Shown: positions 33,178 to 43,013, numbered from the stretch's first letter. The stretch: DNA of 64,000 nucleotides from Williamsia faeni (GCA_003202005.1 QJJF01000005.1:124001-188000); one strand, 5' to 3'. The notes: a model not told the origin generated them from the sequence alone. A program made the numbers and translations.

Positions 33178-34799
33178 TGACCGATCCGCAACCTCTGCTC
33201 AGGCTCTCCGGTCTGCGCGTTCAATACGGTTCCGGCCCCGATGTCGTCACCGCCGTCGATGGGATCGACCTCGACGTCGCGCGCGGCGAAGTCGTTGCGA
33301 TCGTGGGCGAATCGGGATCCGGCAAGTCGACGACCGCTCAGGCCGTCATCGGCCTGCTGTCGGGTACGGGCAAGATCACCTCCGGCACGGTCACATTCAA
33401 CGGTGACCGCATCGACAACGCGAGCGACCGGGCACTGGAAAAGATCCGCGGTGCGCACATCGGTTTGGTGCCGCAGGATCCCACCACCTCGCTGAATCCG
33501 GTGACGCGGATCGGCGAACAGGTCGGTGAGGTGTTGCGCATCCATGGGCGGGCGAACCGCCGCACTGCCGCAGTGGAGGCGCTGCGAATCCTGACCGAGG
33601 CGGGTCTCGATCATCCGGAGCTGCGCGTCAGGCAGTATCCACAAGATCTCTCCGGTGGGCAGCGGCAGCGGGTTCTGATCGGGATTGCCCTGGCCTGCGA
33701 GCCGGAACTCATCATCGCGGATGAACCGACCAGCGCCCTCGACGTGACCGTGCAGCGCCGCATCCTCGACCACCTCGACGAACGGATCGCCGCGACCGGC
33801 GCCGCCGTACTGCTCATCACACACGATCTCGGTGTCGCGGCCGACCGCGCCGATCGCATCGTGGTCATGAGTGACGGCCGCATCGTGGAAACCGGTACGG
33901 CCCATCAGGTTCTGACCAATCCACAGCACGAGTACACACAAAAGCTCCTCGCTGCCGCCCCGAGCATGACCGCAGTATCCGGTGTGGCCACACGCAAACC
34001 TCGCACGGCGGCCGAAGGCCCGGCGCTGCTGTCGGTGCGCAACCTGACCAAGACCTTCCGGATCGGGCGTGGCGCCGCGTTGACCGCGGTCAACGACGTG
34101 ACGTTCGATGTGCCTCGAGGACAGACGTTTTCACTCGTCGGCGAATCCGGTTCGGGCAAATCGACCACTGCCCGGATCGCTGCCCGCATCGAGACCGCAT
34201 CGTCGGGTGTCGTCGAATTCGACGGTGCACCGATCACGGGACTGCGCGGCAAAGACTTGCGCCAGCTGCGCCGCCGGGTCCAGCTCGTCCACCAGAATCC
34301 CTATGCGTCACTCGATCCCAAGCTGACGATCGACAAGATCGTCGCCGAGCCGCTACAGGCGTTCGGAGTCGGCACCTCGGGTGAGCGCCGCGAAAAGGTG
34401 CGCGAGCTGCTCGATCAGGTGGCACTCGGAGACAAGTACCTGTCCCGGCATCCGGCCCAGCTGTCCGGTGGGCAGCGGCAGCGCGTCGCGATCGCGCGAG
34501 CGCTGGCGCTGAATCCGCAATTGGTGGTCCTCGATGAGCCGGTGTCGGCGCTCGACGTCTCAGTGCAGGCGCAGATACTCGACCTGTTGGCGCGGTTGCA
34601 GCGAGACTACGACCTGAGTTATCTGTTCATCTCTCACGACCTCGCCGTCGTCCGCCAGATCAGTGATGGGGTGGCTGTCATGCGGCGTGGCCAGATCGTC
34701 GAAACCGGGCCGATCGCAGACGTTTTCGACAATCCCCAGCACGAGTACACACGGGAACTGCTCGATGCCATTCCGGGTAAGAAAGTCGCCCTGCGGTGA
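33177..34799 (+). CDS. Dual-domain ABC transporter ATPase (DppD-DppF fusion type)
   Basis: A 540-residue protein with two complete ABC domains. Domain 1 (about 1-265) has Walker A GESGSGKST, signature LSGGQRQR and Walker B LIIADEP; domain 2 (about 280-540) repeats [17 protein letters not shown] and LVVLDEP. Each carries the oligopeptide-type C-terminal extension (HEYTQKLLAA and HEYTRELLDA). One polypeptide thus replaces the separate D and F ATPases. It is coupled to the upstream permease (TGATG) and overlaps SsuD by 4 bp. Confidence 0.94.
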   Translation: MTDPQPLLRLSGLRVQYGSGPDVVTAVDGIDLDVARGEVVAIVGESGSGKSTTAQAVIGLLSGTGKITSGTVTFNGDRIDNASDRALEKIRGAHIGLVPQDPTTSLNPVTRIGEQVGEVLRIHGRANRRTAAVEALRILTEAGLDHPELRVRQYPQDLSGGQRQRVLIGIALACEPELIIADEPTSALDVTVQRRILDHLDERIAATGAAVLLITHDLGVAADRADRIVVMSDGRIVETGTAHQVLTNPQHEYTQKLLAAAPSMTAVSGVATRKPRTAAEGPALLSVRNLTKTFRIGRGAALTAVNDVTFDVPRGQTFSLVGESGSGKSTTARIAARIETASSGVVEFDGAPITGLRGKDLRQLRRRVQLVHQNPYASLDPKLTIDKIVAEPLQAFGVGTSGERREKVRELLDQVALGDKYLSRHPAQLSGGQRQRVAIARALALNPQLVVLDEPVSALDVSVQAQILDLLARLQRDYDLSYLFISHDLAVVRQISDGVAVMRRGQIVETGPIADVFDNPQHEYTRELLDAIPGKKVALR

Positions 34800-35920
34800 C
34801 GTCGGTCCCGCCCAGGTTTCACTGGTTCCTGCCCACCGGCGGTGACGACGAGAAACTCGGCGCGAGTTCGCATGGTGTGTCGATCGCCGGCGGTTACGAG
34901 CGCGATGCTGCAGCCGCCGACGGTCATCGTGACGCATCGCTGGAGTATCTGACCGAGCTGGCCCGGACCGTCGACGAACTCGGCTTCGATGCAGTGCTGA
35001 CCCCGACGGGCGGTCACTGCGAAGACGCGTGGCTCGTCACCTCGGCCTTGATTCCGGCGACCCGGCGGCTGAAGTTCCTGGTCGCGTTCCGGCCCGGAGC
35101 GGTGGCGCCGGTCTTGGCAGCACAGATGGTCAGCACGTTTCATCGGCTGTCGGGAGGCCGCATCCTGCTCAATGTGGTTGTGGGCGGCGATGATACCGAA
35201 CAGCGCGCCTTCGGTGACACGCTCGGCAAGGACGAGCGCTATGCCCGGGCCGATCAGTTCCTGCAGATCGCCAGGAACGTCGGTCAGGGCAAACCGGTGC
35301 ACGTTGACGGTCCGTACTACACGGTCGACCGCCTTCAGTCATCCGGATTTGCCGGTCACCCGAATGTCCCACTGCCCGACGTCTACCTGGGCGGATCCTC
35401 CGACGCCGCAATCGGTGTCGCGGCCCGGCAGGCCGACGTCTTCCTCACCTGGGGTGAGCCCCCGGCGGCCGTCGGGGAGAAGCTCGCGCGGGTGCGGCAG
35501 GAGGCGGCAGCGGTCGGGCGCACCATCCGCGGGGGAATCCGGTTGCATGTGATCGCCCGGGACACGGCTGCGGAGGCGTGGCAGGCCGCCGAGGAGCTCA
35601 TCGCCGATGTCGACCAGGACACCATCGCCACTCGCCAAAAGCAGCTCGCTGCAATCGGATCCGAGGGCCAGCGCCGGATGCTCGCTCTGCACGGCGGTGA
35701 TCGCGACAATCTTGTGGTCGGGCCCAACCTGTGGGCCGGCATCGGTTTGATCCGTGGCGGTGCCGGAACAGCACTCGTCGGTAGCCATGATGAGATCGCC
35801 GATCGCATCGATGAGTATCGCAGCGTCGGCATCGAGGAGTTCATTTTCTCGGGCTATCCCCACATCGAGGAAGCACGCCACTTCGGGACGGGCGTGCTGC
35901 CCCGATACCGCAACAACTGA
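34796..35920 (+). CDS. ssuD: SsuD-like alkanesulfonate monooxygenase
   Basis: A 374-residue FMNH2-dependent LLM monooxygenase. FHWFLPTGGDDEKLG, TPTGGHCEDAWLVTSALIPATRRLKFLVAFRPG, NVVVGGDDTEQRAFGDTLGKDERYARADQFL, VYLGGSSDAAIGVAARQADVFLTWGEP and IFSGYPHIEEARHFGTGVLP follow SsuD from end to end. SsuD oxidises alkanesulfonates to an aldehyde and sulfite. GTG start at 34796 overlaps the ATPase stop. Unusually it is paired with an oligopeptide-type importer rather than SsuABC, and the flavin reductase SsuE is absent nearby. Confidence 0.92.
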   Translation: MTSVPPRFHWFLPTGGDDEKLGASSHGVSIAGGYERDAAAADGHRDASLEYLTELARTVDELGFDAVLTPTGGHCEDAWLVTSALIPATRRLKFLVAFRPGAVAPVLAAQMVSTFHRLSGGRILLNVVVGGDDTEQRAFGDTLGKDERYARADQFLQIARNVGQGKPVHVDGPYYTVDRLQSSGFAGHPNVPLPDVYLGGSSDAAIGVAARQADVFLTWGEPPAAVGEKLARVRQEAAAVGRTIRGGIRLHVIARDTAAEAWQAAEELIADVDQDTIATRQKQLAAIGSEGQRRMLALHGGDRDNLVVGPNLWAGIGLIRGGAGTALVGSHDEIADRIDEYRSVGIEEFIFSGYPHIEEARHFGTGVLPRYRNN

Positions 35921-35926
35921 CCGCGT

Positions 35927-36505
35927 CTAGCCGATGTTCACGCCGTAGTCACGCGCGATGCCGGCGAGACCCGAGGCGTAACCCTGTCCGATGGCACGGA
36001 ACTTCCACTCACCGCCGCGGCGATAGATCTCGCCGAAGACCATCGCGGTTTCGGTGGAGGCGTCCTCGCTGAGGTCGTAGCGGGCCAGTTCCCGGTTGTC
36101 GGCGCGGTCGACGACCCGGATGAAGGCACCATGCACCTGACCGAAACTCTGGTTGAGCGAGTCCGCGTCGTGGATGGTCACCGGGAAGATGATCGACTCG
36201 ACGTCCGGGGAGAGTGCCTGCAGATCGACGGTGATGGATTCGTCGTCGCCCTCACCTTCACCGGTCCGGTTGTCGCCGGTGTGCTCGATGGCGCCGTCGG
36301 GCGAGCGAAGGTTGTTGTAGAACACGAAAAATGAATCGTTGACGACTCGCTTGGCGGAGTTGATGCCCAGCGCGCTGGCGTCGAGGTCGTAGTCGGCGCC
36401 GGTTGTCGACCGCACATCCCAACCGAGACCCACGCTGACCGCCGTGAGGTTCGGCGCCTCTTTGCTCAGCGATACGTTTCCACCCTTGGCCAGGCTGACT
36501 GACAT
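35927..36505 (-). CDS. TerD family stress protein
   Basis: A 192-residue calcium-binding beta-sandwich protein of the TerD/tellurium-resistance family. Start MSVSLAKGGNVSLSKEAPNLTAVSVGLGWDVRSTTGADYDLDASA, then the acidic calcium loop region and ESIIFPVTIHDAD, are near-canonical. The ATG at 36505 gives the standard N-terminus; longer upstream frames are shadows. It stands alone, without other ter genes, and is convergent with the ssuD operon (6 bp gap). General stress or membrane-associated function in actinobacteria. Confidence 0.93.
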   Translation of the reverse strand: MSVSLAKGGNVSLSKEAPNLTAVSVGLGWDVRSTTGADYDLDASALGINSAKRVVNDSFFVFYNNLRSPDGAIEHTGDNRTGEGEGDDESITVDLQALSPDVESIIFPVTIHDADSLNQSFGQVHGAFIRVVDRADNRELARYDLSEDASTETAMVFGEIYRRGGEWKFRAIGQGYASGLAGIARDYGVNIG

Positions 36506-36603
36506 CGTGTCCTCCGTTGCTCGACATGCGTGCGTGTGTTCATTCCAGCCTACCGATGGCGGCGGTTCGTCGGTTCGGATTTGTTGCCACGCAGGGTGGA
36601 CGG

Positions 36604-36789
36604 TCAGGGGACGAGATAGTCGCTGTCGCGTTTGTCGGTGATGACCATGTGTCCGGGGGCGTGGCCGATCGCCAGGTCCGGGCGGGATTCCATCACCGCG
36701 GCCTGCGGGGTGACACCACACGGCGGTAGATGCGGTAGAGGGGCGCGTCGGTCCGGATCCAGCGTTGCGGGATCTGTCACCTGGTCCAC
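36604..36789 (-). pseudogene. Remnant of a DUF1445/YcsI-type putative hydro-lyase (C-terminal end only)
   Basis: The 61-codon frame contains [27 protein letters not shown] and ends KRDSDYLVP, which is the conserved C-terminus of DUF1445 proteins (YcsI, D-glutamate cyclase-like), normally about 260 residues long. The first roughly 200 residues are absent; homology seems to begin where pxpC ends, so a deletion probably joined the gene tail to the pxp operon. DUF1445 genes often accompany pxpABC. It overlaps pxpC by 13 bp at GTG 36789. Non-functional fragment most likely. Confidence 0.75.
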
Positions 36790-37652
36790 CGCAGGTGGAT
36801 GTGTTGTCCGGGCCGGATCTGTGCGGCGAGGTCGACGTCCTCGTCGATCACGACCGCGACCACCGGATATCCACCGGTGACCGGATGGTCGGCCAGGAAG
36901 ATCACCGGTTCGCCGCTGGGCGGTACCTGGATGGCACCGCGCACGATGCCCTCGCTCGGGAGCTGGCGGCCGGATTCGCGATGCGAGAGCCCGGAGGTGT
37001 TGCCGCTCAAGCGCATCCCGACCCGGTCGCTCCGGTGGGATGCCTGCCAGCGGGTCTGCGCCAGGGCATCGGCATCGACGACCCAGTCGTCGCGTGGACC
37101 ACGAAGGATCCGGAGCTCGACCTCGTCGGCCGTTGGCATCGCCACTGCGGCGACATCGATGTCGGGCAGATCGCCCGGACGCGGTCCGAGACCGAGGACA
37201 TCTCCGACGGTCAGAGACTGTGGGCCCAGGCCGGACAGGGTGTCGGTACTGCGCGAACCCAGTGTCTCGGGTACATCGAAGCCGCCGCGCGCAGCGACGT
37301 ACGCACGTAGCCCGGAGCGGGCCATGCCGAGCGTCACCACGTCGCCGGCAAGGACCCGGAACGGCGCGTTCATGCCGATCGGATGCCGGCCGGATCCGTT
37401 GTCCACGAGGACGTCCACGTCGGCGCCGGTCACGGCCAGCCAGACCTCCCCGCGAGCCCGCAGCGACAAGCCACCGAGGGTCACTTCCAGCGCGGCGGAC
37501 CTTTCGCTATTGCCGAGCAGGCGATTGGCCAATGAGTGGGAGTGCCGATCCGCCGCACCCGACCGGCCGACTCCGAGGGCGGCAAATCCGGGTCGCCCCT
37601 GGTCCTGCATGGTCGTCAACGGTCCGGTCGCGAGCACCTCGAGGTCATCCAT
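36777..37652 (-). CDS. pxpC: 5-oxoprolinase subunit C (biotin-dependent carboxyltransferase-like)
   Basis: A 291-residue subunit of the ATP-dependent 5-oxoprolinase PxpABC that converts 5-oxoproline to glutamate. It starts with [45 protein letters not shown], the hallmark of the KipA/PxpC family, and includes [33 protein letters not shown] at 37652 lies inside the end of pxpB (8 bp overlap). Length is normal. The gene ends against a DUF1445 remnant. Confidence 0.93.
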   Translation of the reverse strand: MDDLEVLATGPLTTMQDQGRPGFAALGVGRSGAADRHSHSLANRLLGNSERSAALEVTLGGLSLRARGEVWLAVTGADVDVLVDNGSGRHPIGMNAPFRVLAGDVVTLGMARSGLRAYVAARGGFDVPETLGSRSTDTLSGLGPQSLTVGDVLGLGPRPGDLPDIDVAAVAMPTADEVELRILRGPRDDWVVDADALAQTRWQASHRSDRVGMRLSGNTSGLSHRESGRQLPSEGIVRGAIQVPPSGEPVIFLADHPVTGGYPVVAVVIDEDVDLAAQIRPGQHIHLRWTR

Positions 37653-38289
37653 TCGCCGATCTCCCGGAACTGCGCCCGGCGTCCCGGAACTGTACGAGGC
37701 ATCCGGGTCGCAGCAGCGCCGGTGGGTCGCGGGCGGCGTCCCACATGGGCAGGTCGGTGTGACCGAGCAATTGCCAGCCGCCGGGCGATGTGCGGGGATA
37801 GATTCCGCTGAACTCCCCGGCAAGTCCGACCGCACCGGCCGGGACCCGGGTCCGGGACTCGTCGCGGCGGGGGACCTCGAGCCGGTCGTCTCCACCGACC
37901 AGATACGCGAATCCGGGCGCGAACCCGCCGAACGCGACCTTCCATGTCGCTCCGGTGTGGGCGGCGACCACCTCGTCGGTGGACAGCCCGGTGAGTCGCC
38001 TGACGTCATCGAGGTCGGCCCCGTCGTAGATCACCGGAACCTCCACGACTTCGTCGTCGGCGTCAGATGCTGTGGCCGAGGTGTCGGGGGACAACGCGCC
38101 GATTGTCTTGCGAAGTCGCGGGAGGTGTTCGGGCCCGTCGGCGACCAGCAGGACCGTCCGTGCCCCGGGGATGATGTCGAGAACGCCGGGGAGGTCTGCG
38201 TCGCCCAGCGCGGATGTCCAGGCGATCACCTCCTCGATGGTGTCCACCTCCACCATCAGGGACCGGTCACCGTAGGCGAGGACCTTCAT
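37645..38289 (-). CDS. pxpB: 5-oxoprolinase subunit B
   Basis: A 214-residue KipI/PxpB-type protein acting with PxpA and PxpC on 5-oxoproline. The cyclophilin-like domain carries [72 protein letters not shown], all highly conserved. It overlaps pxpA and pxpC by a few bases. Nothing unusual. Confidence 0.93.
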   Translation of the reverse strand: MKVLAYGDRSLMVEVDTIEEVIAWTSALGDADLPGVLDIIPGARTVLLVADGPEHLPRLRKTIGALSPDTSATASDADDEVVEVPVIYDGADLDDVRRLTGLSTDEVVAAHTGATWKVAFGGFAPGFAYLVGGDDRLEVPRRDESRTRVPAGAVGLAGEFSGIYPRTSPGGWQLLGHTDLPMWDAARDPPALLRPGCLVQFRDAGRSSGRSANG

Positions 38290-39044
38290 GTGAACGGCTC
38301 CACCTCAACACCTTCGGCGGTGAGCAACTCGCGGACGGCAACGGCCATCGCCACGGCCGCCGGTGAATCACCGTGTACGCAGACAGAATCCACGTCAATG
38401 GCGATCTCGGTGCCGTCGACGGCCACGACGATCTTGTCGGTGACCATGCGCAACACCCGGTCTGCGACGGTGGCCGGATCGTGCAGCAGTGCGCCCTCCT
38501 CGCTGCGCGGCACCAATGTGCCGGCGGGGGTGTACCCGCGATCGGCGAATGCTTCGCGCACCACCCGCAAGCCACGTTCTTCGCCGAGGGCGAGCAGGCG
38601 GGAGCCGGGTAGACCGAGCAATGCCAGATCCGGGTCCAGTGCGGCGATCGCGTCGACCACGGCCAGCGCGTGTTCCTCGTGGTGAACAGCCGTGTTGTAG
38701 AGCGCGCCATGGGGTTTGACGTAGGTGACCCGTCCGCCGGCAGCTGCTGTCAACGCCTGCAGGCCACCGATCTGGTAGACGATGTCGTCGGTCAGTTCGG
38801 TGCGGGTGGCATCGACGAATCGACGCCCGAACCCGGCGAGGTCGCGATAGGAAACCTGCGCCCCGATACGAACTCCGCGGTCGACCGACCATCCCGCGGT
38901 CCGTGCAATGGTGCTCGGATCGCCGGCGTGGAAACCGCAGGCGATGTTGGCGCTGGTGACCACGTCGAGCATGGCTTTGTCATCGCCGAGTTCCCACCGG
39001 CCGAACGATTCGCCGATGTCACTGTTGAGGTCGATGGTGCTCAC
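38286..39044 (-). CDS. pxpA: 5-oxoprolinase subunit A (LamB/YcsF family)
   Basis: A 252-residue TIM-barrel subunit. Canonical sequences include [67 protein letters not shown] and [16 protein letters not shown]. First gene of the pxpABC operon; 39 bp downstream of the sensor kinase gene on the same strand, so partial read-through from the kinase promoter is possible. Salvages 5-oxoproline formed by spontaneous glutamine cyclisation. Confidence 0.95.
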   Translation of the reverse strand: MSTIDLNSDIGESFGRWELGDDKAMLDVVTSANIACGFHAGDPSTIARTAGWSVDRGVRIGAQVSYRDLAGFGRRFVDATRTELTDDIVYQIGGLQALTAAAGGRVTYVKPHGALYNTAVHHEEHALAVVDAIAALDPDLALLGLPGSRLLALGEERGLRVVREAFADRGYTPAGTLVPRSEEGALLHDPATVADRVLRMVTDKIVVAVDGTEIAIDVDSVCVHGDSPAAVAMAVAVRELLTAEGVEVEPFT

Positions 39045-39083
39045 AAACCGAGCGTATCCCGCGCAACACGCGGCGCGGAACCC

Positions 39084-40298
39084 TCAGGCTGGGGTGCCCT
39101 GGCCCCACCGGGCAATTACGCGGTAGCCGCCGCCGGAGGATTTCGGGCCCACTTCGATTGTCCCTCGGCTCGATTCGACCCGTTCGGTCATGCCGATGAT
39201 GCCGAGTCCGGTACCGGGTTCCGGTGCAACAGCTTTCGTTCCATCCGGCCGACCACCGTCGTCGGAGACACTCACCGCGAGGCGATGTGGCGGATCGGCG
39301 ACCACCGAGATCTCGACCACGGGGGCGGTGCCGGCGTGGCGACGCACATTGTTGAGGGATTCCTGGATCACCCGGAAAGCCGCCGTGCTCATCGACGATG
39401 ACACCGCGTCGACGTCGCCTTCGGGGTGATAGTTCACCGTCAGGCCGTCCGCGCGGGCGCGCTCGATGAGGCCGGGGACCTGGCCGAGCGTTGCCGTCGG
39501 TGATCGGGGCGCGCCTTGATCGTGGTCCCGCAAGGTCTCGAGCATGGTGCCGAGCTCGTCCAGAACTTCGCTGCTGGCCTGACGGATTGCCTCGAGCGCG
39601 GCTTTCGCCTGATGCGGTTGCCGGTCGAGGAGATGGGCCGCCACCCCCGCCTGCACGTTGATGGTGGCCAGGGCGTGGGCGACCGAATCGTGTAGGTCGC
39701 GCGCGATGTTCAGGCGTTCATCGGTCATCGCCTGCCGGCGGCGCATCTCGTCGCGTTCACGCTGCGCCGCCGCCCGTTCGGTCCGCGCGGAGAGCAGGAT
39801 GCCCGCCAATGCCAGGGTGAAAGCCCATGCCGGACCGGCAATTGCGATCGTCCCGAGGTGTCCTTCGCCGATCCATTGCCCGGTGATCACTGCAGCCGAC
39901 ATGATGGTGGCACCCACCAGCGCCACCGTGCGCGAGGCCCGGTAGCCGGCCAGGGCCATGGACAGTGGGCCGACCAAAAGTGCTGGGCCACCAGGGTATC
40001 CACGAGCAAGGTAGGCAAAGATCACGGTCGCGGCGACACCGATCATCACCTGCGGAAACCGGCGGGACACCGCAAGGGACAGGGCGCCGATGATGCCGAG
40101 TGCGATAGCGAGGCCGTCGATGGGTTGGTCGGCCGAATCGGTGTGCCCCGAGATGCTGCCGACGATGACCAGGATGATCACCACCAACACCAGCGCGAGG
40201 TCGGACCAATGCACCTCCAGTGCGCGGAATCTGTTCGACCATCTGACGTTCACCTGGCCGATCGTAGAGTTGATCGATACCGGCGCGCGTCGGTTCAC
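39084..40298 (-). CDS. Two-component sensor histidine kinase, NarL-partner type (HisKA_3)
   Basis: A 404-residue membrane kinase. The N-terminal half has about five hydrophobic segments without a large sensor domain; HisKA_3 follows with ARDLHDSVAHALATINVQAG (phosphoacceptor His), then an HATPase_c domain with N-box RVIQESLNNVRRHA and G-box GTGLGIIGMTERVE. Start GTG 40298; GTG 40253 would remove 15 residues and is equally possible. Divergent from its presumed response regulator (110 bp gap), an uncommon arrangement. Probably senses the membrane or an antibiotic, in view of the ABC exporter behind the regulator. Confidence 0.9.
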   Translation of the reverse strand: MNRRAPVSINSTIGQVNVRWSNRFRALEVHWSDLALVLVVIILVIVGSISGHTDSADQPIDGLAIALGIIGALSLAVSRRFPQVMIGVAATVIFAYLARGYPGGPALLVGPLSMALAGYRASRTVALVGATIMSAAVITGQWIGEGHLGTIAIAGPAWAFTLALAGILLSARTERAAAQRERDEMRRRQAMTDERLNIARDLHDSVAHALATINVQAGVAAHLLDRQPHQAKAALEAIRQASSEVLDELGTMLETLRDHDQGAPRSPTATLGQVPGLIERARADGLTVNYHPEGDVDAVSSSMSTAAFRVIQESLNNVRRHAGTAPVVEISVVADPPHRLAVSVSDDGGRPDGTKAVAPEPGTGLGIIGMTERVESSRGTIEVGPKSSGGGYRVIARWGQGTPA

Positions 40299-40408
40299 TG
40301 TTGAGATCTACCTGCCTTCCGATATTTCTGGTCGGCAGTTGTGTACGTCAGGTGTGGAGATCGGCGCGGAAGCAGTCGCGGAGATCGGCCGCTGGCTACC
40401 CTCGAAAC

Positions 40409-41074
40409 ATGATTCGGGTCGCACTGGCGGATGATCAGCTCCTGGTACGGACCGGCTTTCGTGCGTTGCTCGACGCCGAGGAGGACATCGAAGTGGTCGG
40501 GGAGGCCTCCGACGGAAACGAGGCGGTCGCGGTCTGCGTCGACCGCCGGCCGGACGTCATCATCATGGACATCAGGATGCCGGGCTGTGATGGACTCGAA
40601 GCGACCCGGCTGATCACTGCCCGGGACGACCTGGCTGCGGTGAAGGTGCTGATCCTGACTACTTTTGAACTCGACGAGTACGTGTTCGAGGCCCTGCGTG
40701 CCGGCGCCAGCGGGTTCTTGGTCAAACACACCCAGCCGGCCGAACTGATTCAGGCTGTCCGTGTCATCGCCGCCGGTCAGGCGCTGTTGTCGCCGGGCGT
40801 GACGCGGCGCCTGATCACCAAATTCGCGCAGGAGCCCGCCGAGACGCAGGCGCCGATCGCGCCGGATTCGATCGTCGATCTGCTCACCACGCGCGAACTC
40901 GAGGTGGTGCGACTGGTGGCGGCCGGACTGTCCAACGATGAGATCGCGGCCCGATGGGTGGTCAGCAATGCGACGGTCCGGACCCATGTGAGCCGCGCGA
41001 TGTCGAAGCTTCAGGCGCGCGACCGGGCGCAAATGGTGGTCTTCGCCTACCGGCACGGATTGGTTCGCATCTGA
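40409..41074 (+). CDS. Response regulator, NarL/LuxR family
   Basis: A 221-residue two-domain regulator. The receiver domain has acidic pocket Asp8/Asp9, phosphoacceptor Asp54 (VIIMDIRMP) and Lys106 (GFLVKH); the C-terminal LuxR-type helix-turn-helix reads LTTRELEVVRLVAAGLSNDEIAARWVVSNATVRTHVSRAMSKL. The ATG at 40409 is the first credible start. Partner of the divergent kinase at 39084; it is followed by an ABC exporter that it likely controls. Confidence 0.93.
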   Translation: MIRVALADDQLLVRTGFRALLDAEEDIEVVGEASDGNEAVAVCVDRRPDVIIMDIRMPGCDGLEATRLITARDDLAAVKVLILTTFELDEYVFEALRAGASGFLVKHTQPAELIQAVRVIAAGQALLSPGVTRRLITKFAQEPAETQAPIAPDSIVDLLTTRELEVVRLVAAGLSNDEIAARWVVSNATVRTHVSRAMSKLQARDRAQMVVFAYRHGLVRI

Positions 41075-41172
41075 TGCGGTCCATATTTACAGTGGGTCCA
41101 CACATTCGACGTAGTCCCGATGTCCACATCAGGCTGACGACGTGAGGCCTTCGCAGCGGCATCGTTGTGTAC

Positions 41173-42168
41173 ATGAAATCGAACACATTCACCCCAGATC
41201 GAACATCGACACCTGAGTTGCCGAACCGAACTGCGCGCGTGGCGGTTTCGCCCGTGGCGGTTTCAGTTGACGGCATCACCAAGAGATATCGAAAGCGCAC
41301 TGCCGTCGACACCGTGTCCTTCACGGTGCCAACCGGCTCGGTCACCGGCCTGATCGGACCGAACGGAGCCGGAAAGACGACGGTCATGGCGATTCTGCTC
41401 GGCCTAGTCAAGCCCAGCAGTGGCGATGCGATCATTCTCGGTGCACCGATTCGGCAACGTGGGCATTATCTTCCGAAGGTTGGCGCCCTCATCGAGTCGC
41501 CGGCATTTCACCCGGCGGTTTCCGGTCGCGACAACCTGAGGTCGCTCGCGGCGCTGTCCGGGCACACTGGCGACGACATCGACGGATTACTCGACCTCGT
41601 TGGTCTCGGCGATCGCGGTGGTGATCGCTTCGGCAGCTATTCGCTCGGGATGAAGCAGCGGCTCGGGATTGCTGCGGCCCTGCTCGGCGACCCCGAGCTG
41701 GTGATTCTCGACGAACCGACCAACGGACTCGACCCGCAGGGAATGCAAGAGGTCCGCGATCTCATCGGCCGCATCTCGGAGCAGGGACGTACCGTCATCG
41801 TCTCGTCGCACCTGCTCGCTGAACTCGAACAGGTCTGTGACTGGCTGGTGGTGCTCGATCACGGCGGACTGGTCCATGTCGGAACCCCCGAATCGCTTGG
41901 TGCGACGGCTGATTCGCTGGTCCTCGCCTCGGAGTCGGAATCAGACCTCGATGATCTCGAAGTCATCGCCCGGGCGACGGGCCTGGAGACCGATCGCTCA
42001 GGTGGCCACGTGACGATCACGCTCACCGATGCGGTTGAGGCCCGTCGTCTGGCCGCCGACTTGAACCGTCGCGCTCACACGGCCGGGATTGTGCTGGCCG
42101 AATTGCACCATCGCCGTGCCGATCTCGAGGCTCGCTATCTGGGCCTGATCAACTCGTCCGCGCTCTGA
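41173..42168 (+). CDS. ABC transporter ATP-binding protein (exporter, DrrA/BcrA-like)
   Basis: A 331-residue ATPase with one ABC domain: Walker A GPNGAGKTT, Q-loop region around GALIESPAFHP, signature SLGMKQRLGIA, Walker B LVILDEPTNGLDPQG and switch VSSHLL. The C-terminal 100 residues form the extension common in multidrug/bacitracin ABC exporters. An unstructured 30-residue N-terminal tail precedes the domain. The start is ATG 41173 or GTG 41167. It works with the permease at 42206; control by the adjacent two-component system is likely. Confidence 0.9.
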   Translation: MKSNTFTPDRTSTPELPNRTARVAVSPVAVSVDGITKRYRKRTAVDTVSFTVPTGSVTGLIGPNGAGKTTVMAILLGLVKPSSGDAIILGAPIRQRGHYLPKVGALIESPAFHPAVSGRDNLRSLAALSGHTGDDIDGLLDLVGLGDRGGDRFGSYSLGMKQRLGIAAALLGDPELVILDEPTNGLDPQGMQEVRDLIGRISEQGRTVIVSSHLLAELEQVCDWLVVLDHGGLVHVGTPESLGATADSLVLASESESDLDDLEVIARATGLETDRSGGHVTITLTDAVEARRLAADLNRRAHTAGIVLAELHHRRADLEARYLGLINSSAL

Positions 42169-42205
42169 CATCGGCGATTCTGTGACAAATCTGAAAGGCA
42201 ATCCG

Positions 42206-43006
42206 ATGAACCTTGTGAATTCTTTTCGGTCCGAATGGATCTTGCTGAACCGCCGACGCCTGTGGGCCGGCATGGGTATCACCACAGTGGTGTTCAGTAT
42301 CGTGGCCACCTGGTTGCTGCTCGAAGCTGCGGAGCCCGCCGGTCGAGGCGGTAATGGCCCACGAGTGCCCCTCGAAGCCCTCGCCGGATCCGGAGGTGCC
42401 ACCGCCGCGATCATCTCGTCGATGAGCTTCGCCACCGTCCTCGTCGTCGCGTCATTTGCTGCCGCGATGGGAAATGAGATCAGCCGGGGCACATTGCGGG
42501 CGGCGCTGACCCGGCAACCGAGTCGGTTGTCGCTCATCGCCGGGAAACTCACGGCGCGGGTGAGCCTGGCCGCGGTGCTGATGGCAGTGGCACTGATTGT
42601 CGGAGCCGTGACGGCTGTTGTAGTGGCACCGGCGGTCGATGTCGGCACCGACGGGTGGTTCGGCGCCGACGCGATCGGAAGCGGCCTGGCCGATTACGGG
42701 CGATTGCTGGTGTTCGTTTCGATGTACGCGCTGATCGGCACCACCGTGGCGATCCTGGTGAAGTCGACACCGATCGCGCTCGGCATTTGTCTCCTGTGGT
42801 TTGGTCCCATCGAAAATGTTCTCGGGGAGGGCCGCGACTGGGCGCAGCGATGGTTCCCCGGCCTGGTCATGCGGTCGCTGGTGCAACCGGATGCTCCCGA
42901 TGCCCTGTCGCTGGGTGTCACGCTGACCACCCTCGCGCTCTACGCTGTGGTGTGCGGAGGTGTGATCGCGTTTGTGATGTCCCGCCAAGACGTCACCGCA
43001 GGTTAG
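42206..43006 (+). CDS. ABC transporter permease (ABC-2 type)
   Basis: A 266-residue membrane protein with about six hydrophobic segments and the ABC-2 family signature NEISRGTLRAALTRQPSRLSLIAGKL (E-x-x-x-G-T after helix 2). GAAAGG 8 bp before the ATG at 42206. It lies 37 bp behind its ATPase, together forming a two-component exporter for an unknown compound, perhaps an antimicrobial peptide or drug. Confidence 0.88.
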   Translation: MNLVNSFRSEWILLNRRRLWAGMGITTVVFSIVATWLLLEAAEPAGRGGNGPRVPLEALAGSGGATAAIISSMSFATVLVVASFAAAMGNEISRGTLRAALTRQPSRLSLIAGKLTARVSLAAVLMAVALIVGAVTAVVVAPAVDVGTDGWFGADAIGSGLADYGRLLVFVSMYALIGTTVAILVKSTPIALGICLLWFGPIENVLGEGRDWAQRWFPGLVMRSLVQPDAPDALSLGVTLTTLALYAVVCGGVIAFVMSRQDVTAG

Positions 43007-43013
43007 GAATTCC

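Noticed and set aside
36799-38685. 628-codon plus-strand frame opposite pxpABC
   Set aside because: Antisense shadow of well-conserved pxpC, pxpB and pxpA; the translation is Ser/Pro/Arg-rich with no recognisable fold.
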